This document shows, one piece after another, positions 25,296 to 32,942 of a stretch of 58,204 nt of DNA (its first letter is position 1; each line of letters starts with the position of its first letter). This DNA comes from Oscillospiraceae bacterium. GTDB taxonomy: Bacteria; Bacillota; Clostridia; Oscillospirales; Ruminococcaceae. The stretch spans positions 1 through 58,204 of the forward strand of contig JAEDLR010000004.1 in NCBI GenBank assembly GCA_016295145.1, in the 5' to 3' direction. The notes under the pieces were generated by a model. The model did no database searches and was not told the DNA's origin. It saw nothing but the letters and a program-made list of their open reading frames with translations. The position numbers were made by a program, and so were the translations under genes.

Positions 25296-25748
25296 TTAAC
25301 CGATCCAGACTGATTTGGATGGTACCGTAATCGACTGCGAGCCAGGGAAGAACCATCCCTTCTCCTTGGCGTAGAAAGTGATCACAATGCGGTAGTAATG
25401 GCCGCTGAGGACCGGTACGCCATAGCCGTAGACAGAGAAGTAGTACGCATTCTGGTTGATCATATCATCGAGATACACTTCATCCATCCAAGTGATTTTG
25501 TCATCGCTGTACTGTACAACCATGTTGACGAGACCGATCTTTGCCATTTCTCCGCTTGCATAGGTAGATGCATCTACCATCAGCGTATTATAGCCGTAAT
25601 ACGCATTGATAGTATACTCTGCGATCAGCCCCGTGGCATATGTTGACGCTTCCTCATCGGTGGGCACTTCTGCTGCGGCTACCTGCAGCGGTGCTGCTGC
25701 AAAGAGCATGGCTGCGGTCAGTGCTGCGAACAATCTGGATTTCTTCAT
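25296..25748 (-). CDS. Secreted protein of unknown function
   Basis: 150 residues. A clear signal peptide: basic MKKSR, hydrophobic core to about residue 22, cleavage after A-A-A near 26. The mature part of about 124 residues is acidic, rich in Tyr, Thr and Val, with YATGLIAEYTINAYYGYN near 37-54 and YSVYGYGVPVLSGHYYRI near 105-122, suggesting a beta-sandwich. Cysteine-free, no sortase motif, no dockerin. The ATG at 25748 follows AAAGGAAG. A consensus promoter precedes it and a strong terminator follows, so it is monocistronic. Function unknown. Confidence 0.8.
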   Translation of the reverse strand: MKKSRLFAALTAAMLFAAAPLQVAAAEVPTDEEASTYATGLIAEYTINAYYGYNTLMVDASTYASGEMAKIGLVNMVVQYSDDKITWMDEVYLDDMINQNAYYFSVYGYGVPVLSGHYYRIVITFYAKEKGWFFPGSQSITVPSKSVWIG

Positions 25749-25826
25749 GATACATCTTCCTTTCTGTAAATGCAGATTTTTTCGAAATACCCGTTGCAGC
25801 ATTGCTGCCGGATATCTCTTGAGGAA

Positions 25827-25855
25827 AGTATACTATCATTCTTTTCATATGTCAA
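25827..25855 (-). promoter_or_regulatory. Promoter of the secreted-protein gene
   Basis: Reading leftward: TTGACA (25855-25850), 17-base spacer, TATACT (25832-25827), about 78 bases before the start codon. Confidence 0.88.
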
Positions 25856-25909
25856 CATATTGCGACAACAATTTACAAAAATTTAATACTCGACATTATT
25901 CGACACTGA

Positions 25910-27298
25910 TTATCGTAAAAATCGACGCACGATTTTATCTTTATATGATTTACTGTAAGGGTGGTATCGCAGGGGAAGATCCATCCATGTTTTCTTGTTG
26001 ACAATGGCCTTTTGATGGGAGAAGGTATCAAACCCAAACTTGCCATGATATGCCCCCATGCCGCTTTCGCCCATACCGCCAAAGGGGAGATTGCTTGCTG
26101 CCAGATGAATGATGGTATCGTTGATGCAGCCGCCGCCGTAGCGCAGCCTGCCGGTCAGAGCCACCATCTGTTTTTTGTTTTCGGTAAACAGATACAGCGC
26201 AAGGGGGGTGGGCCTGTCTGCAAGCATATCGTAGATCTGCCCAGTGTGTTCGTAGGTGAGAATTGGCAGGATCGGCCCGAAAATTTCCTCCTGCATCACA
26301 GCGTCTGCAAAGGTGACATTGTCCATTACCGTGGGTGCAATTTGCAGGGTTTCTCTGCGGCACTGTCCGCCGTGTACGATGTTCCCCCCATCCATCAGCG
26401 ACAGCAACCGGTGAAAATGCTTCTCGTTGATGATTTTGCCGTATTCGGGATTTTGCAGTGGATCTTCCCCGAACTGTGCCACGATCTCTGTACAGATTGC
26501 TTGTATCAGCCGTGCTTTGATGCTCTTATGGCAGAGAATGTAATCGGGTGCCACACAGGTTTGTCCGCAGTTGAGATATTTTCCGAATACAATGCGCTTG
26601 GCTGTTAACCTGATTTTTGCGGTTTCATCGACAATGCAGGGGCTTTTCCCGCCCAACTCCAGAACGGCAGGTGTGAGATGCTCTGCGGTGTGGCGTAATA
26701 CATCTTTGCCTACCTTCTGGCTGCCCGTAAAGAATACAAAATCAAATTTTTGTTGCAGCAGAGCCGTATTTTCTGCTCTGCCGCCGGTGATAACCGCCAC
26801 ATATTCGGGTGCAAAGCACGCTTCAATGATAGAGCGCACAACGGCAGCGGTGGCTGGCGAGTAGGCACTTGGTTTGACGATTGCAGTGTTGCCTGCCCCG
26901 ATGGCATCCACCAGTGGCTCCATGGTCAGCAAAAAGGGATAATTCCACGGGCTCATAATCAGCACATTGCCGTAGGGTGTCGGGCAGATGGAGCTGTTGG
27001 CTGCAAACTGGGAGAGCGGCGTGCGCACTCTTTTGGGCTTAGCAAAGCGGCGGCAGTGCTTGATCATATAACTGATTTCCGAAAGTGTGATACCGATCTC
27101 GCACATATAGCTTTCAAAGCGGCTCTTGCCAAGGTCTTTTTGCAGAGCAGCAACAATCTCCTGCTCTCTGTCGGTAATCTCCCGATACAGGCGTTTGAGC
27201 TGTGCCACGCGAAAAGCAGTGGGCAAGGTGGCTCCGTCGTGATAGTAGGCTTTCTGGGCGGCAAGGATCTGTTCGATTTGTGCGCCGTTGGATGGCAT
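25910..27298 (-). CDS. NAD(P)-dependent aldehyde dehydrogenase
   Basis: 462 residues, the shorter class 3-like aldehyde dehydrogenase group. Oxidises aldehydes to acids. Key parts: MSPWNYPFLLTMEPLV near 114-129, KPSAYSP near 141-147, FFTGSQKVG near 188-196, catalytic Glu in LELGGKSP near 218-225 and the nucleophilic Cys in NCGQTCVAPDY near 249-259. Start at 27298 follows AAAGGAGG. The last 20 residues are hydrophobic-basic and may touch the membrane, as in other class 3-like members. The upstream gap (27299-27499) shows a TATAAT-like element without a good -35. Substrate unknown. Confidence 0.93.
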   Translation of the reverse strand: MPSNGAQIEQILAAQKAYYHDGATLPTAFRVAQLKRLYREITDREQEIVAALQKDLGKSRFESYMCEIGITLSEISYMIKHCRRFAKPKRVRTPLSQFAANSSICPTPYGNVLIMSPWNYPFLLTMEPLVDAIGAGNTAIVKPSAYSPATAAVVRSIIEACFAPEYVAVITGGRAENTALLQQKFDFVFFTGSQKVGKDVLRHTAEHLTPAVLELGGKSPCIVDETAKIRLTAKRIVFGKYLNCGQTCVAPDYILCHKSIKARLIQAICTEIVAQFGEDPLQNPEYGKIINEKHFHRLLSLMDGGNIVHGGQCRRETLQIAPTVMDNVTFADAVMQEEIFGPILPILTYEHTGQIYDMLADRPTPLALYLFTENKKQMVALTGRLRYGGGCINDTIIHLAASNLPFGGMGESGMGAYHGKFGFDTFSHQKAIVNKKTWMDLPLRYHPYSKSYKDKIVRRFLR

Positions 27299-27499
27299 TT
27301 GTCATGCCTCCTTTCTTTCATATCTGAAATCAATATAGCAGGCTTAGGGTTATTATATCATGTTTGCAACGGCTTGGGTGGATGCTGTCTGCAATTTCAT
27401 GGTTTTGCCATATAGCCCATCGCGTTTGGAATCGCCCTTTGGCAATTTGCGCAAAGATGCGGTCATTGTGGGGCAAAGGGGTATCCTGTATTTTGCAGC

Positions 27500-27535
27500 A
27501 AAAAGCGTGATGTACGGAAAGGTACACCACGCTTT
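27500..27535 (-). terminator. Terminator of the PAP2 phosphatase gene
   Basis: Leftward hairpin with outer arms AAAGCGTG (27502-27509)/CACGCTTT (27528-27535) and inner TGTAC/GTACA, followed on the minus strand by TTTTT and GCTGC. Confidence 0.8.
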
Positions 27536-27548
27536 CGATTCGTGCGCG

Positions 27549-28082
27549 TTATGCAGCGATGCCGCGCTTTTTGCAGATGCGATCTACCAGCAGCTTCCCG
27601 ATGATTGCATAGCCCACACCAAACAGCACCCCTGCGAGGATATCCGTAGGATAATGCACATACAGATACATCCGCGAGAATGCGATCAGTGCCGCAAGCA
27701 CCAACGCCCCGATGCCCCAACGCTTATCCTTGAAGAAAATCGCGGTGGCTGTGGCAAAGGATGCCTGCGTATGCCCCGAAGGGAACGAATAATCATGGGG
27801 TTTTTCAATCAGTAGCTGGATGCCCGTTTGCACATCAAAGGGGCGGATGCGTGCAATGCAGGGCTTCAGGATCAGGTTGCCGAATACCAGACAACAAATC
27901 AGCGCAAATGCTGAGATAAACGCATATTTTCGCGTTTTTTGGGGGATAAATCCCACCAGGGTCAAAGCAATCCAGAACCAGCCGCCATTGCCCAGAAATG
28001 TAATGATCGGCATCACCGTATCCAACAAGCCGCAGCGAAGATTTTCCTGTATCCAGTTGAGTACATCAAATTCCCATGCCAT
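27549..28082 (-). CDS. PAP2-family membrane phosphatase
   Basis: 177 residues with five or six membrane helices. Lipid phosphatase, such as undecaprenyl-diphosphate or phosphatidylglycerophosphate phosphatase. The three catalytic motifs are present: KPCIARIRP near 73-81, PSGH near 101-104, and SRMYLYVHYPTD near 136-147. The exact lipid substrate cannot be told. Start at 28082 has GGAGG upstream, with its own promoter at 28117-28145 and a terminator after it, so it is a single-gene unit. Confidence 0.92.
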   Translation of the reverse strand: MAWEFDVLNWIQENLRCGLLDTVMPIITFLGNGGWFWIALTLVGFIPQKTRKYAFISAFALICCLVFGNLILKPCIARIRPFDVQTGIQLLIEKPHDYSFPSGHTQASFATATAIFFKDKRWGIGALVLAALIAFSRMYLYVHYPTDILAGVLFGVGYAIIGKLLVDRICKKRGIAA

Positions 28083-28116
28083 GTAGCGTACCTCCGTGTT
28101 TTATCATTGCGATACC

Positions 28117-28145
28117 ATTATAACACATTTTTCTGCAAATGTCGA
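28117..28145 (-). promoter_or_regulatory. Promoter of the PAP2 gene
   Basis: Reading leftward: TCGACA (28145-28140), 17-base spacer, TATAAT (28122-28117). Confidence 0.8.
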
Positions 28146-28238
28146 GTGCTTTTGCAAAAATGCTGTGGCGGCAGTTGTGACAAATCAGTGACAAAGCATC
28201 ACAATCCGCGCCAATAGTTTACAATGTTGTTACTTTCC

Positions 28239-28268
28239 TTGACTTTCTTCAGCGCGCTGTGGTATCAT
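28239..28268 (+). promoter_or_regulatory. Promoter of the 28293 gene
   Basis: TTGACT (28239-28244), 18-base spacer, TATCAT (28263-28268), 24 bases before the start codon. Confidence 0.7.
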
Positions 28269-28292
28269 GGGAAAAACACGGAGGTGACGCAT

Positions 28293-29507
28293 ATGTTATC
28301 CAAAGGTGCAAAAACCGCGCTGATCGTTTTCGCGGTATTGTTCGGCATTGCCATGCTGCTTTGCGGTCTGATCGTCTGGGCGGTGTTTCATTTCATTGTG
28401 ATACCCATCTCGGACAGGCAAGAGGCAAAACAGCGGGAATACGAAGCCTTTGTTGCAAACATCAACAGCAAGGCGGTTGCCTATATTGAGGATAAATACG
28501 GATTTACTGCGGAAGTCACCCAAATCGTGCAGGACCGGAAAGGCAGTATGTTTGGCTCTGTTCCAATGAATCGCGGCGGCGTGTACATGACCTACAACAG
28601 CACCCCGATCTTTGTGTACTATGATCTGGATACGGATATTGGCTACGATGACTATCAATACGAGACCGTTTATGCCGCAGTAGAGGAGATTTTCCGTGCA
28701 AACGGCACAGGCTTTACCGAGCTGTTGGAAGAACCATACTACGGCATTGGCAGATTGCACCTGGCGGTGCGTGACGAATTGGAAGATGCGTGCAATGATC
28801 TGCTTCATGTTTATTATGACGGCAGCAATCTGGGCGAGGTGCTGGCGTTTTCAGGGGCAGAACTGGCAGGCTGCTATACCGGTGGAGTGGATTTTTCTAC
28901 CTACACCGACTGGCGGATCCCCGAAACGCTGCTCACTGCCGAAGGCAAGCCCATTACGCTGCGGTTTTTGTCATTCCGCAATAAGGATTACCCAAAGCCC
29001 TATGACTTGGAAAAATTCACGCTCCCGACTGCTGCACCCTATGTGTCCAGCTATTGTTGCTTTCAAAGTGGCGGAGCAATCTGGAAAGAGCGCTATGATC
29101 TTCATGATTACGATGGTGCGTTTCAGTATTGCGTGGTGTATCCTGACGGCATAGAAGCAGGCGATACCGCAGTGACCATTACCCAGGGTACGATGGGGGC
29201 CTGCAACTGGGATGCAATGGAAAACTGGTTCCCCACAGGGGATGTGTTCCATGTCACCGCCACAACGGATTGTACCATCTATCTGTTTTTTCTTAGAGCA
29301 CATCAGCAGGCACTGATGCCCGGTGAGCACTATCAGTTCGGTCTGGCCATGTGTGATGAAACCACTTTGAAACGCTGCAATAATGCATTTGGTTTGAATG
29401 GCTATGGTTTGGATGACGATGAAGAAGCGATCTTCTCTGTGGAGATTCAGCATCCAAACGGCACCGAATTGGATTTGTATCCACTGTACAAACGCCCTGC
29501 AACATAA
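28293..29507 (+). CDS. Unknown membrane-anchored extracellular protein
   Basis: 404 residues, not recognised. A single long membrane helix at about residues 8-36 with a basic N-terminus, then a charged stalk and a large outside domain. That domain has many Tyr, Asp and Gly, paired cysteines (such as YCCF near 253) and segments like YDDYQYETVYAAVEEIF near 115-131. No enzyme motif was seen. ATG 28293 follows GGAGGTGA by 5 bases; codons before it overlap the promoter. It stands alone between a divergent PAP2 gene and a terminator. Confidence 0.78.
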   Translation: MLSKGAKTALIVFAVLFGIAMLLCGLIVWAVFHFIVIPISDRQEAKQREYEAFVANINSKAVAYIEDKYGFTAEVTQIVQDRKGSMFGSVPMNRGGVYMTYNSTPIFVYYDLDTDIGYDDYQYETVYAAVEEIFRANGTGFTELLEEPYYGIGRLHLAVRDELEDACNDLLHVYYDGSNLGEVLAFSGAELAGCYTGGVDFSTYTDWRIPETLLTAEGKPITLRFLSFRNKDYPKPYDLEKFTLPTAAPYVSSYCCFQSGGAIWKERYDLHDYDGAFQYCVVYPDGIEAGDTAVTITQGTMGACNWDAMENWFPTGDVFHVTATTDCTIYLFFLRAHQQALMPGEHYQFGLAMCDETTLKRCNNAFGLNGYGLDDDEEAIFSVEIQHPNGTELDLYPLYKRPAT

Positions 29508-29528
29508 CAATGTACCCATACGGAATGC

Positions 29529-29565
29529 AAAAAACCTCTGTGTACAGGCTTGTACACAGAGGTTT
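29529..29565 (-). terminator. Terminator shared by convergent 28293 (+) and 29587 (-) genes
   Basis: A perfect 15-bp stem (29532-29546 with 29551-29565) and 4-base loop; six T's follow on the leftward strand and three on the rightward strand. Confidence 0.92.
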
Positions 29566-29586
29566 GCTGTTGAAATCGGTGCAGCA

Positions 29587-30495
29587 TCATGAAATGGTTT
29601 TGCCGCGCTTTGTCTTTTCCTTTTTGATGGGCGTTTCGGTACCGCCGCGGTCTGTGAAAACGCGTTCTTCGTCGTCAATTGGCTTGTCCTCTTCAGGATT
29701 CTGTTCGCCGGTTTGTTCATAGTAGGGGTTGATGACATATTTCTGAATCACAGGGTAGTTCATAAACATTGCCAGATACCCGATGAATGCCGCAGGAAAA
29801 AACGGCAGCAACCCCATAAACAGACTGTTCAGCATGATCAGCAAAATCGCGATGGCAAGCATCAGAACTGTGCCACCCAGTGTAATCAGGCAGGCTTTGG
29901 GTGAAAGGCAGGCAAGCATAAAGGCGTTTTTGAACACATCCTTGGTTTTCAGCTTGGTGGTCACGATCATCGGGAACAGGTAGAAATTCATAAACAGCAG
30001 AATCAGTGCCACGCCGATGGTGATCACAAAGAAAACATAGGGCCACTTCGCTTTATAGTGCTCTGCCAGAATCGGATATAGGTAGGAACCGCAGGAGATG
30101 GATGCAATGACAATGGCATCCAGGATCCAGACCAGCAGCGAGGGGACAAAATTCTTGAAGAAGCCGATTTTGAATTCCTCCCCAAGGAAGAACGCTTTAT
30201 CCAGCACAATCAGACGCAGCACACGGGCGCAGCCTGCCATGATCGGACCCTCCAGCATGAATTGCAGAATCAGCAAAAGGATGGCAAAGGGTACCGTGAG
30301 TTTGTTGTCCGTTTCAAGGTATACGATCAGCGAGGCGAACAGGGGAATGTGCAGCAGCGTGTACAGAATATTCAGACTCAGCAGCTTGCCGAGGGAACGC
30401 CACAGGAGTTCCCAGAAACGGAAAAAGGGCTTCTTTTTGGGGGCATTGGGGTTGATGCCGGGGCCTGCATTCTGATAACTTCCGAATAAACCCAT
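29587..30495 (-). CDS. DUF624 (YesL-like) membrane protein
   Basis: 302 residues, five or six membrane helices. N-terminus matches DUF624 proteins: GPGINPNAPKKKPFFRFWEL near 11-30, then a helix near 38-58. A second typical stretch is LEGPIMAGCARVLRL near 81-95. The C-terminal 50 residues are highly charged (Glu/Asp then Lys/Arg), likely cytoplasmic. Family function is unknown; members often lie near carbohydrate transport genes. It follows the SpoIIM-like gene after 24 bases on the same strand and ends at a strong terminator. Confidence 0.85.
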   Translation of the reverse strand: MGLFGSYQNAGPGINPNAPKKKPFFRFWELLWRSLGKLLSLNILYTLLHIPLFASLIVYLETDNKLTVPFAILLLILQFMLEGPIMAGCARVLRLIVLDKAFFLGEEFKIGFFKNFVPSLLVWILDAIVIASISCGSYLYPILAEHYKAKWPYVFFVITIGVALILLFMNFYLFPMIVTTKLKTKDVFKNAFMLACLSPKACLITLGGTVLMLAIAILLIMLNSLFMGLLPFFPAAFIGYLAMFMNYPVIQKYVINPYYEQTGEQNPEEDKPIDDEERVFTDRGGTETPIKKEKTKRGKTIS

Positions 30496-30519
30496 GAGAT
30501 GAACGACTCCTTTGGTAGA

Positions 30520-31164
30520 TTAACGATTCTTGGTGAGCAGCCAGAAAACCAGTGTTTCTGCCGTTGCCCCCAGTGGCAGCAAAGCGATCCTGCCAAGAAA
30601 ATGCAAGATACATCTGCGCGTGGCAACTGTGATATCGGATTCTGTATCACCATGGAGCAAATAGGCCAGTTGCTGTGCCGAAAGCTGCACTGCATCGCGG
30701 GCAGATATGGTCAGCAGCAACGCCGTGAAGAATCCGTGGGGCAGAATGCACAGTGCTGTGTACAGACTGCCATGCAGCCAGCCCAAATTCACAAACTGCG
30801 ATGCGCCGGCGATGCCCATTGCACAACCGTGGCTGAGCAGCAACGCCAATGCGGCAGGTTGTCCGATGGCGGAAAACGCACTGAGCAGCATCAGCAGCAT
30901 GACCACCACCGACGGAAACAGACTGGCTGCGAAAATATCCCATAATGTTTGCGCCTGTGGGGCGGGTGCAAGTCCATGGTCAAGCAAAAGCAGGTCAGCG
31001 GCAGCAGGGTAGTAGCAAAAAAACGCCGTGCCGACGCATACTCCCAGCAGAACCAGCAGCATCAGCAGCCGCTTTGTACGCTCAGAAACCGTAACAATGT
31101 CCATGGACAGACCGCCTGTGCGGCAGTGCATGGTACGATAAAAAATGCTCTGTAAAGATGCCAT
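30520..31164 (-). CDS. SpoIIM-like membrane protein
   Basis: 214 residues with five membrane helices, the size and layout of stage II sporulation protein M, part of the DMP peptidoglycan-hydrolase complex (SpoIID-IIM-IIP) that drives engulfment. Similar to the family are ALALLLSHGCAMGIAG near 118-133, the conserved short segment LGWLHGSLYTALCILPHGFF near 140-159, and the helix after it. The ATG at 31164 has GGAGGG upstream; the frame extends further but runs into the proC terminator. SpoIIM identity rests on pattern only; another SpoIIM/YtrH-like membrane protein is possible. Confidence 0.6.
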   Translation of the reverse strand: MASLQSIFYRTMHCRTGGLSMDIVTVSERTKRLLMLLVLLGVCVGTAFFCYYPAAADLLLLDHGLAPAPQAQTLWDIFAASLFPSVVVMLLMLLSAFSAIGQPAALALLLSHGCAMGIAGASQFVNLGWLHGSLYTALCILPHGFFTALLLTISARDAVQLSAQQLAYLLHGDTESDITVATRRCILHFLGRIALLPLGATAETLVFWLLTKNR

Positions 31165-31220
31165 ATCATATCCCTCCACAGCATGATATGCAGTGGAAAG
31201 ACAAGTTATGCAACAAATCA

Positions 31221-31241
31221 GGCGGGTATGAATAACCCGCC
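31221..31241 (-). terminator. Hairpin after proC, probable weak terminator
   Basis: A perfect 7-bp stem, GGCGGGT (31221-31227) and ACCCGCC (31235-31241), just after the proC stop. The leftward tail TGATTTGTTG has few T's, so some read-through into the SpoIIM-like gene is possible. Confidence 0.5.
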
Positions 31242-31261
31242 GTGATGTCAAGTTGCCGATG

Positions 31262-32086
31262 TCATTGTTTTGGCTGCGGACGCTCCTCACCGGCCAGTGC
31301 ATAGGCACGGTTGGTGCAGCTATCACAGCAACGGTAGACGGCGTCCATCAGTTCGCCCTCGCAAAGGCGGTCAAGACCAGCCAGTGTGGTGCCGCCGGGA
31401 GAAGAAACCATCTGTATGAGCTTTTCCACAGAGTATCCCGAATCCGTCAGCATTTTTGCAGAGCCGACCATCGACTGTGCAAACAGGCGCAAAGCCACAT
31501 CGGCAGCAATGCCCTCAGAAGCAGCATAATCGAGAAAGCCCTTGGCGTAGTAGTACAGAAATGCAGGGCTGCTGCCGTTCACGGCGATGATCTCCTTCAT
31601 TTTGTTTTCGGGGATCTCCTCGGCAATACCGCAGGCGGAGAACATTTCCGTTACCAGTGCAAATTCGTCATCGGTAATACCCTTGCATCGTGCCAGCGCA
31701 GATGCGCCTTCGCCGAGCATCAGGGGAGTGTTGGGCATTACCAGAATGATTCTTGCATCAGGAATGGTATGGCTACGGATGAAACTCGACGTAATACCCG
31801 CGCAGATAGATACCACAACCTGCTCCGGTCGAATGGTAATGGAATCCAGAACCGTACCCAGTACCTGCGGCTTCACCGCCAGTACCAGCATATCGGCAGT
31901 GTCTGCCAGTGCTTGTGCATCTGCACAGAGCGTTACCCCGATACCCTGCAGCGCAGCGTGCTTATCGGGGTTGGGATCATAGGCGAGCAGCTCGGTAATG
32001 GTTCCGTTTTTGCACAGTGCCGAGCCTGCAATGCCTTGCAGCATGGCAAAACCCATATTGCCTGCGCCGAGAAAACCGATTTTCAT
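31262..32086 (-). CDS. proC: Pyrroline-5-carboxylate reductase
   Basis: Final step of proline synthesis, P5C to L-proline with NAD(P)H. 274 residues. N-terminal nucleotide loop GFLGAGNMG near 4-12, CAGI near 96-99, VMPNTP near 117-122 and the C-terminal substrate loop SSPGGTTLAGL near 228-238. The ATG at 32086 lies 9 bases from AAAGGAT; an ATG two codons upstream is too close. It follows folT by 33 bases on the same strand, so the THF riboswitch may also influence its transcript. Confidence 0.95.
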   Translation of the reverse strand: MKIGFLGAGNMGFAMLQGIAGSALCKNGTITELLAYDPNPDKHAALQGIGVTLCADAQALADTADMLVLAVKPQVLGTVLDSITIRPEQVVVSICAGITSSFIRSHTIPDARIILVMPNTPLMLGEGASALARCKGITDDEFALVTEMFSACGIAEEIPENKMKEIIAVNGSSPAFLYYYAKGFLDYAASEGIAADVALRLFAQSMVGSAKMLTDSGYSVEKLIQMVSSPGGTTLAGLDRLCEGELMDAVYRCCDSCTNRAYALAGEERPQPKQ

Positions 32087-32119
32087 AATCATGTATCCTT
32101 TCAGCGGAAACAGACTGCC

Positions 32120-32740
32120 TCAGGCGGTGCCTCTTTTTTTGAGGAACACGATGCTGTATGCTTTGAACACAGCGGGCAGAATCAAAGCCATCAGCAGCAG
32201 ATCCACAGGTAATTCAATCAGATTTTTTGCGATGCGTCCGTAAATGGCAACCATCAGCGAGGATTCGGAAGCCAGAAATCCGTAGTGATAATTCGCAGCC
32301 GTATTGCAGATGAGATTGATGATCAGCACATCCACAATGCGCGCGAGAAACAATCTGCCGAGGAACGCGAGATCGTATTGCTTTTGGTGTATGGTGATAT
32401 GCAGCGGGCGTCCCGCGAATCGATAGTAGGCAATGCTGCCATACAGCAGCCCCTGTGCCGCACCGATGAGCACATACAGCGGCAGAAATCCGCCGTCGGG
32501 GTAGGCAATGTAGCCCACGATATCACAGATTGCACCTGCGGCAAAACCCACCACGGGGCCGTATAGCATACCGATGGCGGCAATGGCGAGAAATGCAAAG
32601 TTGATCTTCGTGAATCCAAGGTTGACCGTCTGGGATTCAATAATCATAGAAAGCGCAACCAGCAGACCCGTTACGAGAATGCAGCGCAGATCGGTCAGTT
32701 CCTTGAGAGAGCAACGAAACGCATCGGAAAATTTTTTCAT
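32120..32740 (-). CDS. folT: Folate ECF transporter S component
   Basis: Substrate-binding membrane subunit of an energy-coupling factor vitamin transporter; it needs shared EcfA/A'/T subunits encoded elsewhere. 206 residues, six membrane helices. FolT-type pattern: FTKINFAFLAIAAIGMLYGP near 43-62, then GFAAGAICDIVGYIAYP near 65-81 and GFLPLYVLIGAAQGLLYG near 84-101. Folate specificity is strongly supported by the THF riboswitch 62 bases upstream. ATG 32740 follows AAAGGAG by 9 bases; this ribosome site is masked in the predicted hairpin at 32747-32783. Confidence 0.93.
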   Translation of the reverse strand: MKKFSDAFRCSLKELTDLRCILVTGLLVALSMIIESQTVNLGFTKINFAFLAIAAIGMLYGPVVGFAAGAICDIVGYIAYPDGGFLPLYVLIGAAQGLLYGSIAYYRFAGRPLHITIHQKQYDLAFLGRLFLARIVDVLIINLICNTAANYHYGFLASESSLMVAIYGRIAKNLIELPVDLLLMALILPAVFKAYSIVFLKKRGTA

Positions 32741-32746
32741 AATAAT

Positions 32747-32783
32747 ACACTCCTTTGACATTGGCTAATGCACAAAGGAGTGT
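32747..32783 (-). promoter_or_regulatory. RBS-masking hairpin (riboswitch expression platform)
   Basis: In the leftward mRNA the perfect 11-base arms ACACTCCTTTG (32783-32773) and CAAAGGAGTGT (32757-32747), with a 15-base loop, enclose the whole folT ribosome binding site AAAGGAG. This predicts translational control: folded hairpin, no folT. It lies 18 bases after the THF aptamer. Confidence 0.8.
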
Positions 32784-32801
32784 GATGGCTCACTTTATGC
32801 G

Positions 32802-32906
32802 TCAGCGGGATGCGACAGCCAAACCGCAAGCGTGACCGTTCACGCTTTTCGTCCTTCCGGCAACTCCCCGTCCGGATGGCACTTCACGCAAGGCTGTCTA
32901 CTCTGA
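32802..32906 (-). promoter_or_regulatory. Tetrahydrofolate (THF) riboswitch
   Basis: The leftward RNA matches the THF-I class. It has the 5' AGAGTAG, then GCGTGAAGTG, GGGGAGTTGCC, GGACGAAAAGC and the 3' GCATCCCGCT blocks in order. P1 is TCAG/CTGA (32906-32903 with 32805-32802), P2 is GACAGCC/GGCTGTC (32898-32892 with 32820-32814), and a hairpin AAGCGTGA/TCACGCTT occurs at 32847-32828. The class binds reduced folates and usually represses folate uptake or synthesis. It sits between the pfkA stop (36 bases away) and folT. No promoter was found in that gap. Confidence 0.93.
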
Positions 32907-32942
32907 AGCTTTGGAAACAGAGCAAACGAACTGTGGCAGCAA

